Below are positions 17,120 through 25,243 of a DNA stretch of 64,000 nt, in pieces. Below the pieces are notes generated by a model. It was not told the origin of the DNA. It saw only the letters and a list, made by a program, of their open reading frames with translations, and made no database searches. The translations under genes were made by a program, and so were the position numbers. This stretch comes from Pseudomonas cedrina subsp. cedrina (GTDB lineage Bacteria > Pseudomonadota > Gammaproteobacteria > Pseudomonadales > Pseudomonadaceae), in NCBI RefSeq assembly GCF_001983175.1, contig NZ_MNPW01000003.1, positions 1 through 64,000 on the forward strand. Reading direction: 5' to 3'. How positions within the stretch are numbered: position 1 is the stretch's first letter; each line of letters opens with the position of its first letter.

Positions 17120-18562
17120 TCAAAACTCGTAAGTGGCGGACAGGCTGACCACATCACCCCGGGCCTCTGACTTGCCATCAAGCGTGGCGCCGCCTAGACG
17201 ATTGACGTTTTCAGTTCTCAGCTTCACGGTTTCCACGAACTGGTGCGAATATGCGCCGTCGACGCTTAGCCCGGGAACCGCGCGGATTTTGTATCCGAAG
17301 CCCAAGGAAACAAATGTGCGATCGCCATCGGGGATGCGCGGGTCGCGGGTGGCGTCCGGCGTGGGCGTCTGATCAAAAGAAACCCCCGTGCGCACGGTCA
17401 AGTCATCGGTGAGTTTGTAATCGGTGCCGAGCGAGTACTGCCAGGCATCCTTGTAGCGGTAGGGAATCGATACGATGGTGGAACCCTCTGATTTGAGGGT
17501 CAGCGCCTTGAACGACGACCAGTCTGTCCAGGTAGCACTGAAGCCGACGCCCCAGCGCTCAGAGAACTGGTGTACCCAATCGAAAGACGCGGTGGCGGGA
17601 ATATCCAGTCGCGTTGAGGCATTGGCGCCGTCAGGATAAAGATGAAGGCCTGGGTACGCCAACTCCACCAGGGTTTTGCCATCGACCACGGGCGTCGTCA
17701 TGATCAGCCGAGATTGTGGGTCGGCATACATGTTGTATTTGCCTTCGAGTTTGTTCTTTATCTTGGCGTGATAGTTCAACCCCAGCGTGTCATGATCAGT
17801 CGGTTTCCAGGCGATACCGGCAAACCAACCCAGCGAGGTATTGTCCACCTTGACGCGCATCAACGCGCCACCTAGGCCCGCCGGAAATTCAACCCCCCCG
17901 AAGTCGGGTGACTGTGACGCCGCCGCATAGAGGTCAACGTTTTGGCTCACAAAACCTGAAGTGTGCTGGAGTATGGCGCCGGCACCGATAGAAAACTGAT
18001 CATTGACTTTGAACGATAGCGAGCCTGTGAGCCCGACGGTTTCAATTTTGGTGTCGACCGCAAAGTCCCTGCCTTTCCAGTCATCGTCGTAGCTGGTTCG
18101 CGCGCCCATAGGCACGACCTGACTCAGGCCAAAACTCAATCGATCGTTGATCGGCATGACCATGAACCCGGTGGGCACCCACGCTTCAAAACCAGCTTGG
18201 CCTCCATTGCTTGTGCGGGTGTTGTAGGTCGATTCAAAGGTATCCGGGTCAAGCGTAGTGGCAGCGGTTGGGCGTCCGGAGTAGTCGTAAGCGTTACCTT
18301 TATATTTGATGTCGATATTGGCGTAGTTGAGCGTGAACTGCGAAATGCTCTTATCGATAAACGCCATTGCCGCCGGGTTGTTATAAGCCGCTGACGGATC
18401 GTTCTTGAACAACGAACCACCCCCGAATGCACGGCCCCAGCCGGCGGCGTTGGTGGTTGGAGTCATGAACGCCCCCGCCTGGACCGCTCCCGACACGATC
18501 ATCAACCCGCCCAGCAAGGCCAGGCTGAAAGATGCGTGTACCTGCTGTTTCTTATTATTCAT
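17120..18562 (-). CDS. OmpP1/FadL-family outer-membrane transporter (copy 2)
   Basis: The 480-residue precursor has a signal peptide ending near GAVQA, the FadL hatch signature (GWGRAFGGGSLFKND, SAAYNNPAAMAF) and a terminal SATYEF. The ATG at 18562 is chosen because TAAGGAGTGGAGC lies directly before it; the 30-codon upstream extension has no such site. It is paralogous to copy 1 throughout and, like it, follows a praB-like gene and an 11-bp hairpin. It probably moves long-chain alkanes or fatty acids across the outer membrane, in the same transcriptional direction as alkB. Confidence 0.9.
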   Translation of the reverse strand: MNNKKQQVHASFSLALLGGLMIVSGAVQAGAFMTPTTNAAGWGRAFGGGSLFKNDPSAAYNNPAAMAFIDKSISQFTLNYANIDIKYKGNAYDYSGRPTAATTLDPDTFESTYNTRTSNGGQAGFEAWVPTGFMVMPINDRLSFGLSQVVPMGARTSYDDDWKGRDFAVDTKIETVGLTGSLSFKVNDQFSIGAGAILQHTSGFVSQNVDLYAAASQSPDFGGVEFPAGLGGALMRVKVDNTSLGWFAGIAWKPTDHDTLGLNYHAKIKNKLEGKYNMYADPQSRLIMTTPVVDGKTLVELAYPGLHLYPDGANASTRLDIPATASFDWVHQFSERWGVGFSATWTDWSSFKALTLKSEGSTIVSIPYRYKDAWQYSLGTDYKLTDDLTVRTGVSFDQTPTPDATRDPRIPDGDRTFVSLGFGYKIRAVPGLSVDGAYSHQFVETVKLRTENVNRLGGATLDGKSEARGDVVSLSATYEF

Positions 18563-18621
18563 GCTCCACTCCTTATTATTTTTATGCAGCACCAACCCGT
18601 AAGTGCGTTGGCTTGCCTCAA

Positions 18622-18645
18622 CAGGCGCCTTCTGGAAGGCGCCTG
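18622..18645. promoter_or_regulatory. Intercistronic hairpin between praB-like 2 and fadL 2
   Basis: CAGGCGCCTTC pairs with GAAGGCGCCTG over 11 bp. Its position, length and GGCGCC core match the stem between praB-like 1 and fadL 1, although the outer bases differ, which suggests structure rather than sequence is kept. Confidence 0.65.
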
Positions 18646-18683
18646 CCTTCACTGCAGGTGATCAGCCCGAGTTCACAACAGCA

Positions 18684-19208
18684 TCAAGGGACAATCTGCA
18701 ACAGCGGCGACGTGGTCACCGTCACACTCAGGCTTTGAAGTGTGCAGCTCGAACCCAGCGGCTGGTTCGCCGGGGTAGCGGTCAACACGCCAGTGCCATT
18801 GTTGTAGGACACCGCGACAGTTGCCGGACCGCAATTGGAAGCGGGAAACACGGAGCCGGGAATGGTGTAGCCAACATTTGTCACGTTACCGGTGCCTGCA
18901 CTACCCGAAAGCGTTGTGGCAGTCAGCGTCCATGGCACACCGGTGATTTTTGGCAATTTGCACAAATTATTGGAGCCCGAGACCGTCACCGTATTGATGC
19001 TTGCAATACCCGTGCCGTTAACCGTGCCATCAAACTTCACATTACAGGTAATGGGCAACTGAAACGAAGACGGCGACTTCACCGTGAGCGAACCGGAAGC
19101 AGAAAAGGTACTGCTGACGGGGGCGATACTGACAGCATTCGCCATCGAAGCCGCACCCATGCAAACAGCCAAAGCAGACAACGATACGAGGGTTTTCAAA
19201 CTTTTCAT
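18684..19208 (-). CDS. PraB-like exported protein (alkane oxidation activator family), copy 2
   Basis: The 174-residue precursor has a signal peptide nearly identical to that of copy 1 (SLSALAVCMGAASMANA) and a mature domain with the same order of blocks: a SPSSF segment, a Cys-containing strand, KLPKITGVPWTLTA, an NVGYTIPGS block, and a C-terminal Cys strand. The KLPKITG-PWTLTA block is the best-conserved part of the family here. It is the first gene of the second praB-fadL pair and lies 129 nt after praB-like 3. It is probably secreted and may help cells contact or emulsify alkanes; this is inferred from the family name and the neighbours. Confidence 0.7.
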   Translation of the reverse strand: MKSLKTLVSLSALAVCMGAASMANAVSIAPVSSTFSASGSLTVKSPSSFQLPITCNVKFDGTVNGTGIASINTVTVSGSNNLCKLPKITGVPWTLTATTLSGSAGTGNVTNVGYTIPGSVFPASNCGPATVAVSYNNGTGVLTATPANQPLGSSCTLQSLSVTVTTSPLLQIVP

Positions 19209-19228
19209 TGTTGTTCCTCACATGTTAT

Positions 19229-19243
19229 GGCGAGTCTTTCGCC
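19229..19243. promoter_or_regulatory. Leader hairpin of praB-like 2
   Basis: GGCGA-gtctt-TCGCC followed by gggggtaatggcc, 21-35 nt before the start, corresponds base for base in position to the leader stem of praB-like 1. Confidence 0.5.
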
Positions 19244-19337
19244 GGGGGTAATGGCCATGAAAGAGAAATCACGGTGATGCTGCAGAACTTCCCTTCTCAG
19301 CCAAATTCATCAATTACCGCTACGCATTCGGAGTGTG

Positions 19338-19832
19338 TTATTCAACCACCTTGAAGTTCGGCGGCATCTTGATCGACACCGTCTTGATCGTGCAGTCTTC
19401 GCCAATCGGTACATTGGCGGCTTCCAACTTGCCGGTGGCGTTGTCCCAAGTACCTTCTGCGGTAGAAGGCCCGCATTTGCCGCCCAGGCCAAACGCATGC
19501 ACATCCACGCTGATCTTCGACATGGAACCGCTCCTGGTGTCCTTGGCAACCAATACCCAGGGCAAGTTAATGGCTTCGACCCGGCTGCACTTGAGGCCGC
19601 CGTCGAATTCAACCTTGTTTACATTCACCGATGAACCATCGGCCGCCACGTTGCCGGCCACCTTGATGGTGCAATCGGCGCTGATCAGTGCACCTTTGGA
19701 GAAACTGATGGGGCCTTGGGCCGTGAAGGCGCTGCCGGCGGGTTCGATGCTGGCAGCCTGGGCCTGGTGATAAGCGATCAGCCCCAGGGCGGCCAATACA
19801 ATATGAGCAGTGAACTTGGCGGGTGAGTGCAT
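19338..19832 (-). CDS. PraB-like exported protein, divergent copy 3 next to alkB
   Basis: The 164-residue precursor has a signal peptide ending near YHQAQA and a mature part that follows the plan of the other two copies: IEPAGSAFTAQGPISF at the start, a DCTIKVAGN strand, a Cys-R-x-E-A-I-NLPWVL block, and a C-terminal DCTIKTVSIK strand. It is the most diverged of the three and is not paired with a fadL gene; instead it lies 130 nt downstream of alkB on the same strand. AAGGACGCACC precedes the ATG. It is assigned to the PraB family by this shared layout, not by a search. Confidence 0.6.
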   Translation of the reverse strand: MHSPAKFTAHIVLAALGLIAYHQAQAASIEPAGSAFTAQGPISFSKGALISADCTIKVAGNVAADGSSVNVNKVEFDGGLKCSRVEAINLPWVLVAKDTRSGSMSKISVDVHAFGLGGKCGPSTAEGTWDNATGKLEAANVPIGEDCTIKTVSIKMPPNFKVVE

Positions 19833-19962
19833 GGTGCGTCCTTCCCTTTAAATTATTGTTGTTCGGGTCAAACTACTTAATGTGCAACTGGCGTGGGAAA
19901 CAGTGGGCGACAGCGACCGCGAGATACACAGCCCCGAGCACACCCACAACTTTCAATTCACA

Positions 19963-21243
19963 TCAGAACGGCTTGGCAGCGCCGCTGTATTTCTCCAGAT
20001 ACTTCAACCGCTGTGAAGGTTGAAGATTGGCCAGGCTGATATCGCCGGCATAATGGTTGAGCACGCGATGATCCATTCGACGCCGCCATAAGTAAGGCAC
20101 ATAGGCCCAGACAATCATGCTTGCGTAGCCGTAGGGTAATTGCGGCGATTCATCAAAGTGGCGCAACGACTGATAACTACGGGTCGGGTTGGCATGGTGA
20201 TCGGAGTGACGCTGCAATTGGAACAGGAAGATATTGGTGACAATACGATTACTGTTCCATGAATGCCGTGGCGAACAACGTTCATAACGACCATTGGGCA
20301 ACTTCTGGCGTTTAAGCCCGTAATGCTCGACATAGTTCACCACCTCCAGCAGCGAGAACCCGTAGATGCCCTGGATGATCAGGAACGGGATCACCGCCAC
20401 GCCCAGCCAGGCGATCATCGCGCCCCACAGCACCAGGCTGTACATCCACGCGCTGAGTACGCCGTTGCGCCAGTGCCAGGTCGGCAGGCCGAGTTTGCGC
20501 AGGCGTTCGCGCTCCAGGTTCCACGCCGAGCGCGCACTGAACCAGACCGAGCGCGGCAGGAACGCCCAAAAGCTCTCTCCCAGGCGCGAGCTGGCCGGAT
20601 CTTCCGGTGTGGCGACGCGTACGTGATGACCACGGTTGTGTTCGGTGTAGAAGTGCCCGTAGAAGGTCGGGGCCAGGGTAACCTTGGCCAGGAACACTTC
20701 CAGCGCATTGGGTTTATGCCCCAGTTCATGGGCAGTATTGATCGCAATGCCGGTGGCGGCACCGGTCGACATGGCCATGCCCAGATAGGTAAGCGCGCTC
20801 ACTTCACCATGCAGCTGAGTGCGCTCGGTGATGTAGCTGGCGAGTTGAGACAGCGCACTGGAGGGTTCGAGGTTCGCGGTCGTCTGCAACAAGCCGCCGT
20901 GGATGATCCAATCGATCCCGCCGGCGGCCAGCCAACCGGTGATCACCACCGATGAGAGGACGAACAGCACGCCGGTGTAGACGATCCAGCGGTAATAACG
21001 CTGGGACTCAAGGTGGCTGACGGCGGATTCGGGCGGGTTGCTTACGTCCTCACCGAGTAGGGCGTCGATCAACGGGATAAGGCCGAAGATCACCAGCACG
21101 CCGACCCACCAGAGTGACTGAATACCGGTGGTGATCGCCAAGGCTCCGCAGAGCAGCGGCGTGGCCAAAGGCATGATGCCCAGCCACCAGAGGTGACGCT
21201 TGCTGTCGGTCCATACGCTTGGGGCTACCAGAGTCTGGTTCAT
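19963..21243 (-). CDS. alkB: Alkane 1-monooxygenase (AlkB)
   Basis: The 426-residue inner-membrane non-haem diiron enzyme hydroxylates the terminal carbon of n-alkanes. It has all four signature elements: HELGHK (172-177), EHNRGHH (201-207), NYVEHYG (303-309) and LQRHSDHHA (343-351), set among about six hydrophobic segments. The ATG at 21243 is preferred because GGAGG precedes it; an upstream in-frame extension of 46 codons is AT-rich leader. AlkB needs rubredoxin and rubredoxin reductase, and neither gene is in the window. Downstream praB- and fadL-like genes on the same strand support an alkane-use cluster. Confidence 0.96.
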   Translation of the reverse strand: MNQTLVAPSVWTDSKRHLWWLGIMPLATPLLCGALAITTGIQSLWWVGVLVIFGLIPLIDALLGEDVSNPPESAVSHLESQRYYRWIVYTGVLFVLSSVVITGWLAAGGIDWIIHGGLLQTTANLEPSSALSQLASYITERTQLHGEVSALTYLGMAMSTGAATGIAINTAHELGHKPNALEVFLAKVTLAPTFYGHFYTEHNRGHHVRVATPEDPASSRLGESFWAFLPRSVWFSARSAWNLERERLRKLGLPTWHWRNGVLSAWMYSLVLWGAMIAWLGVAVIPFLIIQGIYGFSLLEVVNYVEHYGLKRQKLPNGRYERCSPRHSWNSNRIVTNIFLFQLQRHSDHHANPTRSYQSLRHFDESPQLPYGYASMIVWAYVPYLWRRRMDHRVLNHYAGDISLANLQPSQRLKYLEKYSGAAKPF

Positions 21244-21537
21244 GGCAGCCTCCGCGGCGGGAAAGCGCAAAACAGGTTCAGGGAGCGCTGAGTGCTCCAG
21301 GAAATCAACCATGCGATAAAAGACGTTTTTTTCATTTTTATTCGCTCTTAGGCATTTCAAAAACAATTTCAAAATAAACATTGAAATATTTTTTTAAAGA
21401 AATAGCGCGGAATCGATAGGTCGTCAACTACTTTTTCGAGGCCTTTTCAACGTGACCGGGCAGTCTGTTTTTCTGCGCCTGGGTCAGGTCTCTAGGGCAA
21501 GCATTTCGCAGCGGCTGACCCGAAATGACAGCCACGA
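21244..21537. other. alkB upstream region
   Basis: No gene is seen in these 294 bases. An AT-rich part at 21340-21405 contains TTTCAA-aataaaca-TTGAAA, a dyad that resembles the TTCAAA-type dyad before fadE. The alkB promoter is probably here. No clear -35/-10 pair or sigma-54 element was identified. Confidence 0.35.
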
Positions 21538-22536
21538 TTATTTGTCGACCAGGGCAAACGGCGGATGCAAAACCGGTGTGGTCTCAGGTGGCCGCACGCG
21601 CTTGGCCAGCTGCTGAACCGCATCGACTACACGCGCCGTGGCGGTGATGGGCAACATATGCCCGCGCCCTTCCACCAGTTGCAGCTTGAGGCCCGGAACC
21701 TTGTCGGCGAGGGCCTGGCCGTGTTTGCGAAAGTCCAGGACCTTGTCGCGCGCGCCATAGACCAGGCTGATGGGCAGCGTCAGCTGCGGGTAGCGCTTGA
21801 CCATGTCCGGCAGGGCGTCATTGACCAGGGCAATCTCGCTGGACGCGGCGTAGAAGTTATCGGGGCGCATGCCCAGCAGCCCGCCGCCACGGGTGGCGAA
21901 ATCCTGCGGGGCACTGTCCGGGGCAAACACGCCCTTGACGACCGATCGGCGTGTCAACAGCCCCATAGGCACGGTCAAGGTATGCGACATCCAGCGTCGC
22001 AGCCAGGCCGGGCGCACCGCCAGTGACCAGAACACCAGCGGCAGCGTGGGTTGGGGATGGGTCAGCGGCGCCACCAACACCAGCCCCGACACCGCGTGGG
22101 GATGGTCCAGGGCCAGCGCCAGGGAAATGGCCCCGCCAAGTGAATGCCCCAGCACCAGCGGTTTATCCAGGCCGAGGGTGTTGATGAACCCAGCCACCTG
22201 CCGCGCCTGGGCCGGCAGGTCCGCGGCGGTGCCTTTATGGCGAGTGGAATAGCCCGACCCCGGGCGGTCAAGCGTGATGACGCGAAACTGTTCGCGCAGT
22301 TGCCCGGACAAGGCATAGGTCAGGTTGCGACTGCTGCCCATCAGCCCATGAATCATCACCAGTGGCGGGCCCTTGCCCTCCTCGTAGTAATGAAAGCGCT
22401 CGCCGTTGACCTCCACGAAACGCCCGTCGTTTGGCACGGCCGCTTCGATACGGCGCGTCATCCAGGCACTGAACCCCCATAAAGCGGCACTCACGCCGAT
22501 AAAAACAGCTGCAGCGATCACCCATTCAACAGCCAT
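21538..22536 (-). CDS. Membrane-anchored alpha/beta hydrolase (EstF1-like esterase)
   Basis: The 332-residue protein has one N-terminal membrane segment (about 4-22) and an alpha/beta hydrolase domain with the nucleophile elbow GHSLGG (S132), Asp in YGARDKVL (D264) and His in GRGHML (H293). The HGLMGSS segment is the oxyanion part. The start at 22536 has GAGGACCGAGCT before it; starts further upstream would put residues before the anchor. It diverges from the Baeyer-Villiger monooxygenase gene. In P. fluorescens DSM 50106 an esterase EstF1 is encoded near a Baeyer-Villiger enzyme and cleaves the ester it makes; the same role is inferred here. Confidence 0.82.
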   Translation of the reverse strand: MAVEWVIAAAVFIGVSAALWGFSAWMTRRIEAAVPNDGRFVEVNGERFHYYEEGKGPPLVMIHGLMGSSRNLTYALSGQLREQFRVITLDRPGSGYSTRHKGTAADLPAQARQVAGFINTLGLDKPLVLGHSLGGAISLALALDHPHAVSGLVLVAPLTHPQPTLPLVFWSLAVRPAWLRRWMSHTLTVPMGLLTRRSVVKGVFAPDSAPQDFATRGGGLLGMRPDNFYAASSEIALVNDALPDMVKRYPQLTLPISLVYGARDKVLDFRKHGQALADKVPGLKLQLVEGRGHMLPITATARVVDAVQQLAKRVRPPETTPVLHPPFALVDK

Positions 22537-22802
22537 AGCTCGGTCCTCTGCGTCCCTGCTGCTGGCGACCCGACCGGAATTGATCAAGGCCTCAGCCATC
22601 GCCTCACCAGGACCTGAACGGCGTGCCTGTCCGTCGGACAATCAGCACATAAGAGACCTGGGACTAGCGTAGGCGATATTTTCAGGTAGATTATTTAAAA
22701 TCTTTTTTAAAATAAGTAATTCAATTTTTCTTTGCAATGGTGTTCTATCTAAAAAGACACAACAAGAAAAGGAGCACATCCAATGCCTACGAAGGACTGC
22801 TT
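22537..22802. promoter_or_regulatory. Divergent promoter region, hydrolase / Baeyer-Villiger operon
   Basis: This 266-bp intergenic stretch separates two head-to-head genes. Its right half (22680-22760) is strongly AT-rich with TTTAAAATCTTTTTTAAAAT, a dyad that could bind a regulator of both directions. No promoter element is certain. Confidence 0.35.
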
Positions 22803-24341
22803 ATGAATGTCCGCAGTGAGTCAATCGACATCGCCATCATCGGCTCAGGCTTTGCCGGCCTGTGCATGGCGATCAAGCTCAAGGGAGCCGGGTTCACCGA
22901 CTTCTTTATCGCCGAGCAGGCCGACAGCCTCGGCGGCACGTGGCGGGACAACCACTACCCAGGTTGCGCCTGCGATGTGCAGTCCCATGTGTACTCCTTT
23001 TCCTTCGCACCCAACCCGGACTGGACGCGGCAGTTCGCGCCGCAGGCGGAAATTCGTGCGTACCTGGAGCAATGCGCTACGCGCTTTGAATTGGCGCCCT
23101 ACCTGCGCTTCGGCATGGGCCTTTTGCGCGCGGTGTTCGATGAGGCCCGGCAACGCTGGCAGTTGAACTTCAGCGACGGCAGCCAGGTCAGCGCACGGGT
23201 GCTGGTGTCGGGCATGGGCGGCCTGTCGCGCCCGACGCTGCCGGATATTCCAGGGCTGGACAGCTTCAAGGGCAAGCACTTCCACTCCCAGCAGTGGGAC
23301 CACGACTATGCCTTGAAGGGCAAGCGCGTAGCGGTGATCGGCACCGGCGCCAGCGCTATTCAGTTCGTGCCGCAGATCGCGCCGCACGTGGCGCATCTGG
23401 ACCTGTTCCAGCGCACCCCGCCATGGATCATGCCCAAGCCCGACCGGCCGGTTTCACCGTTCGAGCGCTGGTTGTTCAAGCATTTGCCCTTCACTCAACG
23501 CCTGGTGCGTAGCGCTTTCTACTGGGCGCTGGAAGGCCGTGTGGTCGGCTTCGCGCTGCACCCACGCCTGATGGGCATGGTGCAGAAAATCGCCCTGCGC
23601 CACCTGCATAAACAAGTGGCGCGCCCTTCCCTGCGCAAGACGCTGACGCCGGACTACACCATCGGCTGCAAGCGCGTGCTGATTTCCAACGACTACTACC
23701 CGGCGTTATCGCGCAGCAATGTCGCGGTGGTCACCGATCACATAACGCGCATCGAAGCCGATGGGGTGATCACCGCCGACGGCATCAAGCACCCAGCCGA
23801 TTGCCTGATCTTCGGCACCGGCTTCCAGGCCACCGACCCCTTGCCCCGCAACTGCATCATCGGGCGTGGCGGCGTGGACCTGATGGACACCTGGCAAGAC
23901 GGCGCCCACGCCTACAAGGGCACCACGGTGCCGGGCTACCCGAACCTGTTCCTGATCGTCGGCCCCAACACCGGGTTGGGGCATAACTCGATGATCCTGA
24001 TGATCGAAGCCCAGGTGACCTACATCCTCGACGCACTCAAGCAGATGCAGCGTCATCGCATCGCCACCGTGGACGTCAAGCCTGCGGTGGAAAGCGCCTA
24101 CAACAGACAACTGCAAGACAAACTCAAGCGCACCATCTGGAACACCGGCGGTTGCCAGAGTTGGTACCTCGACCCGCGCACCGGCAAGAACACCACCCTG
24201 TGGCCGGGGTCCACCTGGCGTTTCAAGCAGGTCACCCGGCAGTTTGCGCTCAAGGACTATGCGACCGACCTGCAGCCGATCAATGCGCCTGGCCATCCTG
24301 TGGCGGCGCCCCACTCCACCGCAGAAGGCAGCCTGTCATGA
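22803..24341 (+). CDS. Type I Baeyer-Villiger monooxygenase (BmoF1-like)
   Basis: The 512-residue flavoprotein oxidises ketones to esters with FAD, NADPH and O2. It has the FAD Rossmann motif GSGFAG (14-19), the Baeyer-Villiger fingerprint F155-x-G157-xxx-H161-xxx-W165 (FKGKHFHSQQW), and the NADPH Rossmann motif GTGASA (180-185). The ATG at 22803 was chosen from the Rossmann spacing; an upstream start would add 22 basic residues. The downstream SDR gene overlaps its stop by four bases. Context with AlkB, esterase and SDR matches the secondary-alcohol/ketone route described for P. fluorescens DSM 50106. Confidence 0.92.
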   Translation: MNVRSESIDIAIIGSGFAGLCMAIKLKGAGFTDFFIAEQADSLGGTWRDNHYPGCACDVQSHVYSFSFAPNPDWTRQFAPQAEIRAYLEQCATRFELAPYLRFGMGLLRAVFDEARQRWQLNFSDGSQVSARVLVSGMGGLSRPTLPDIPGLDSFKGKHFHSQQWDHDYALKGKRVAVIGTGASAIQFVPQIAPHVAHLDLFQRTPPWIMPKPDRPVSPFERWLFKHLPFTQRLVRSAFYWALEGRVVGFALHPRLMGMVQKIALRHLHKQVARPSLRKTLTPDYTIGCKRVLISNDYYPALSRSNVAVVTDHITRIEADGVITADGIKHPADCLIFGTGFQATDPLPRNCIIGRGGVDLMDTWQDGAHAYKGTTVPGYPNLFLIVGPNTGLGHNSMILMIEAQVTYILDALKQMQRHRIATVDVKPAVESAYNRQLQDKLKRTIWNTGGCQSWYLDPRTGKNTTLWPGSTWRFKQVTRQFALKDYATDLQPINAPGHPVAAPHSTAEGSLS

Positions 24342-25228
24342 AGTCATTCAACGGCCGCGTCGCGGCAATCACCGGCGCGGCATCCGGCATGGGACGCGCC
24401 CTGGCCCTGGCTCTCGCGCGGGAAGGTTGCCACCTGGCCCTGGCGGACAAAAATACCCAGGGACTGGAACAGACCCTGGCGTTGATCAAGCGCTCAACCT
24501 TGGTCCCCGTGCGGGTCACCACCCAGGCGCTGGATGTTGCCGACCGCCAGGCCATGGAGGATTGGGCCGCCCGATGCGTTGCCGACCATGGCCAGGTCAA
24601 CCTGGTGTTCAACAATGCTGGGGTTGCGTTGTCGAGCACGGTGGAAGGTGTGGACTACGCCGACCTGGAATGGATCGTCGGCATCAACTTCTGGGGCGTT
24701 GTCTACGGCACCAAGGCGTTCTTGCCGTATTTGAAGGCCTGCGGCGATGGCCATGTGGTGAACACGTCCAGCGTGTTCGGCCTGTTTGCGCAGCCGGGCA
24801 TGAGCGGCTACAACGCCACCAAGTTCGCCGTGCGCGGCTTTACCGAGTCCCTGCGCCAGGAGCTGGACCTGCAACGCTGCGGCGTATCGGCCACCTGCGT
24901 GCACCCCGGCGGCATTCGCACCGACATCTGCCGCAGCAGCCGTATCGACGCGAATATGACCGGCTTCCTCATCCACAGCGAACAGCAGGCCCGCGCCGAC
25001 TTCGAGAAGCTGTTCATCACCGACGCCGACCAGGCCGCCAAAGTGATCCTGCAAGGCGTGCGTAAAAACAAACGTCGCGTGCTGATCGGCCGCGACGCGT
25101 TTTTCCTCGACCTGCTCGCCCGCTGCCTGCCGGCGGCCTATCAGGCGCTGGTGGTGTTCGCCAGCAAACGCATGGCGCCCAAGGCACGCCGGCCGGTGCT
25201 GGAAACCAATGACGAACCCCGCCACTGA
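24338..25228 (+). CDS. Short-chain dehydrogenase (AdhF1-like secondary alcohol dehydrogenase)
   Basis: The 296-residue SDR has the cofactor motif TGAASGMG (12-19), NNAG, a catalytic Ser in NTSSVFG and the YNATK catalytic Tyr/Lys pair. A C-terminal extension of about 50 residues with a hydrophobic stretch (FFLDLLARCLPAAYQALVVF) resembles SDRs co-encoded with Baeyer-Villiger enzymes. The four-base ATGA overlap with the upstream gene signals translational coupling. It most likely oxidises secondary alcohols to the ketones used by the neighbouring monooxygenase; the direction and substrate are inferred. Confidence 0.85.
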   Translation: MKSFNGRVAAITGAASGMGRALALALAREGCHLALADKNTQGLEQTLALIKRSTLVPVRVTTQALDVADRQAMEDWAARCVADHGQVNLVFNNAGVALSSTVEGVDYADLEWIVGINFWGVVYGTKAFLPYLKACGDGHVVNTSSVFGLFAQPGMSGYNATKFAVRGFTESLRQELDLQRCGVSATCVHPGGIRTDICRSSRIDANMTGFLIHSEQQARADFEKLFITDADQAAKVILQGVRKNKRRVLIGRDAFFLDLLARCLPAAYQALVVFASKRMAPKARRPVLETNDEPRH

Positions 25229-25243
25229 ACAGGAGCACGCACT

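Noticed and set aside
22664..22678. GG-N10-GC before the Baeyer-Villiger operon
   Set aside because: Only the GG and GC fit; the TGGCAC and TTGC context is missing.
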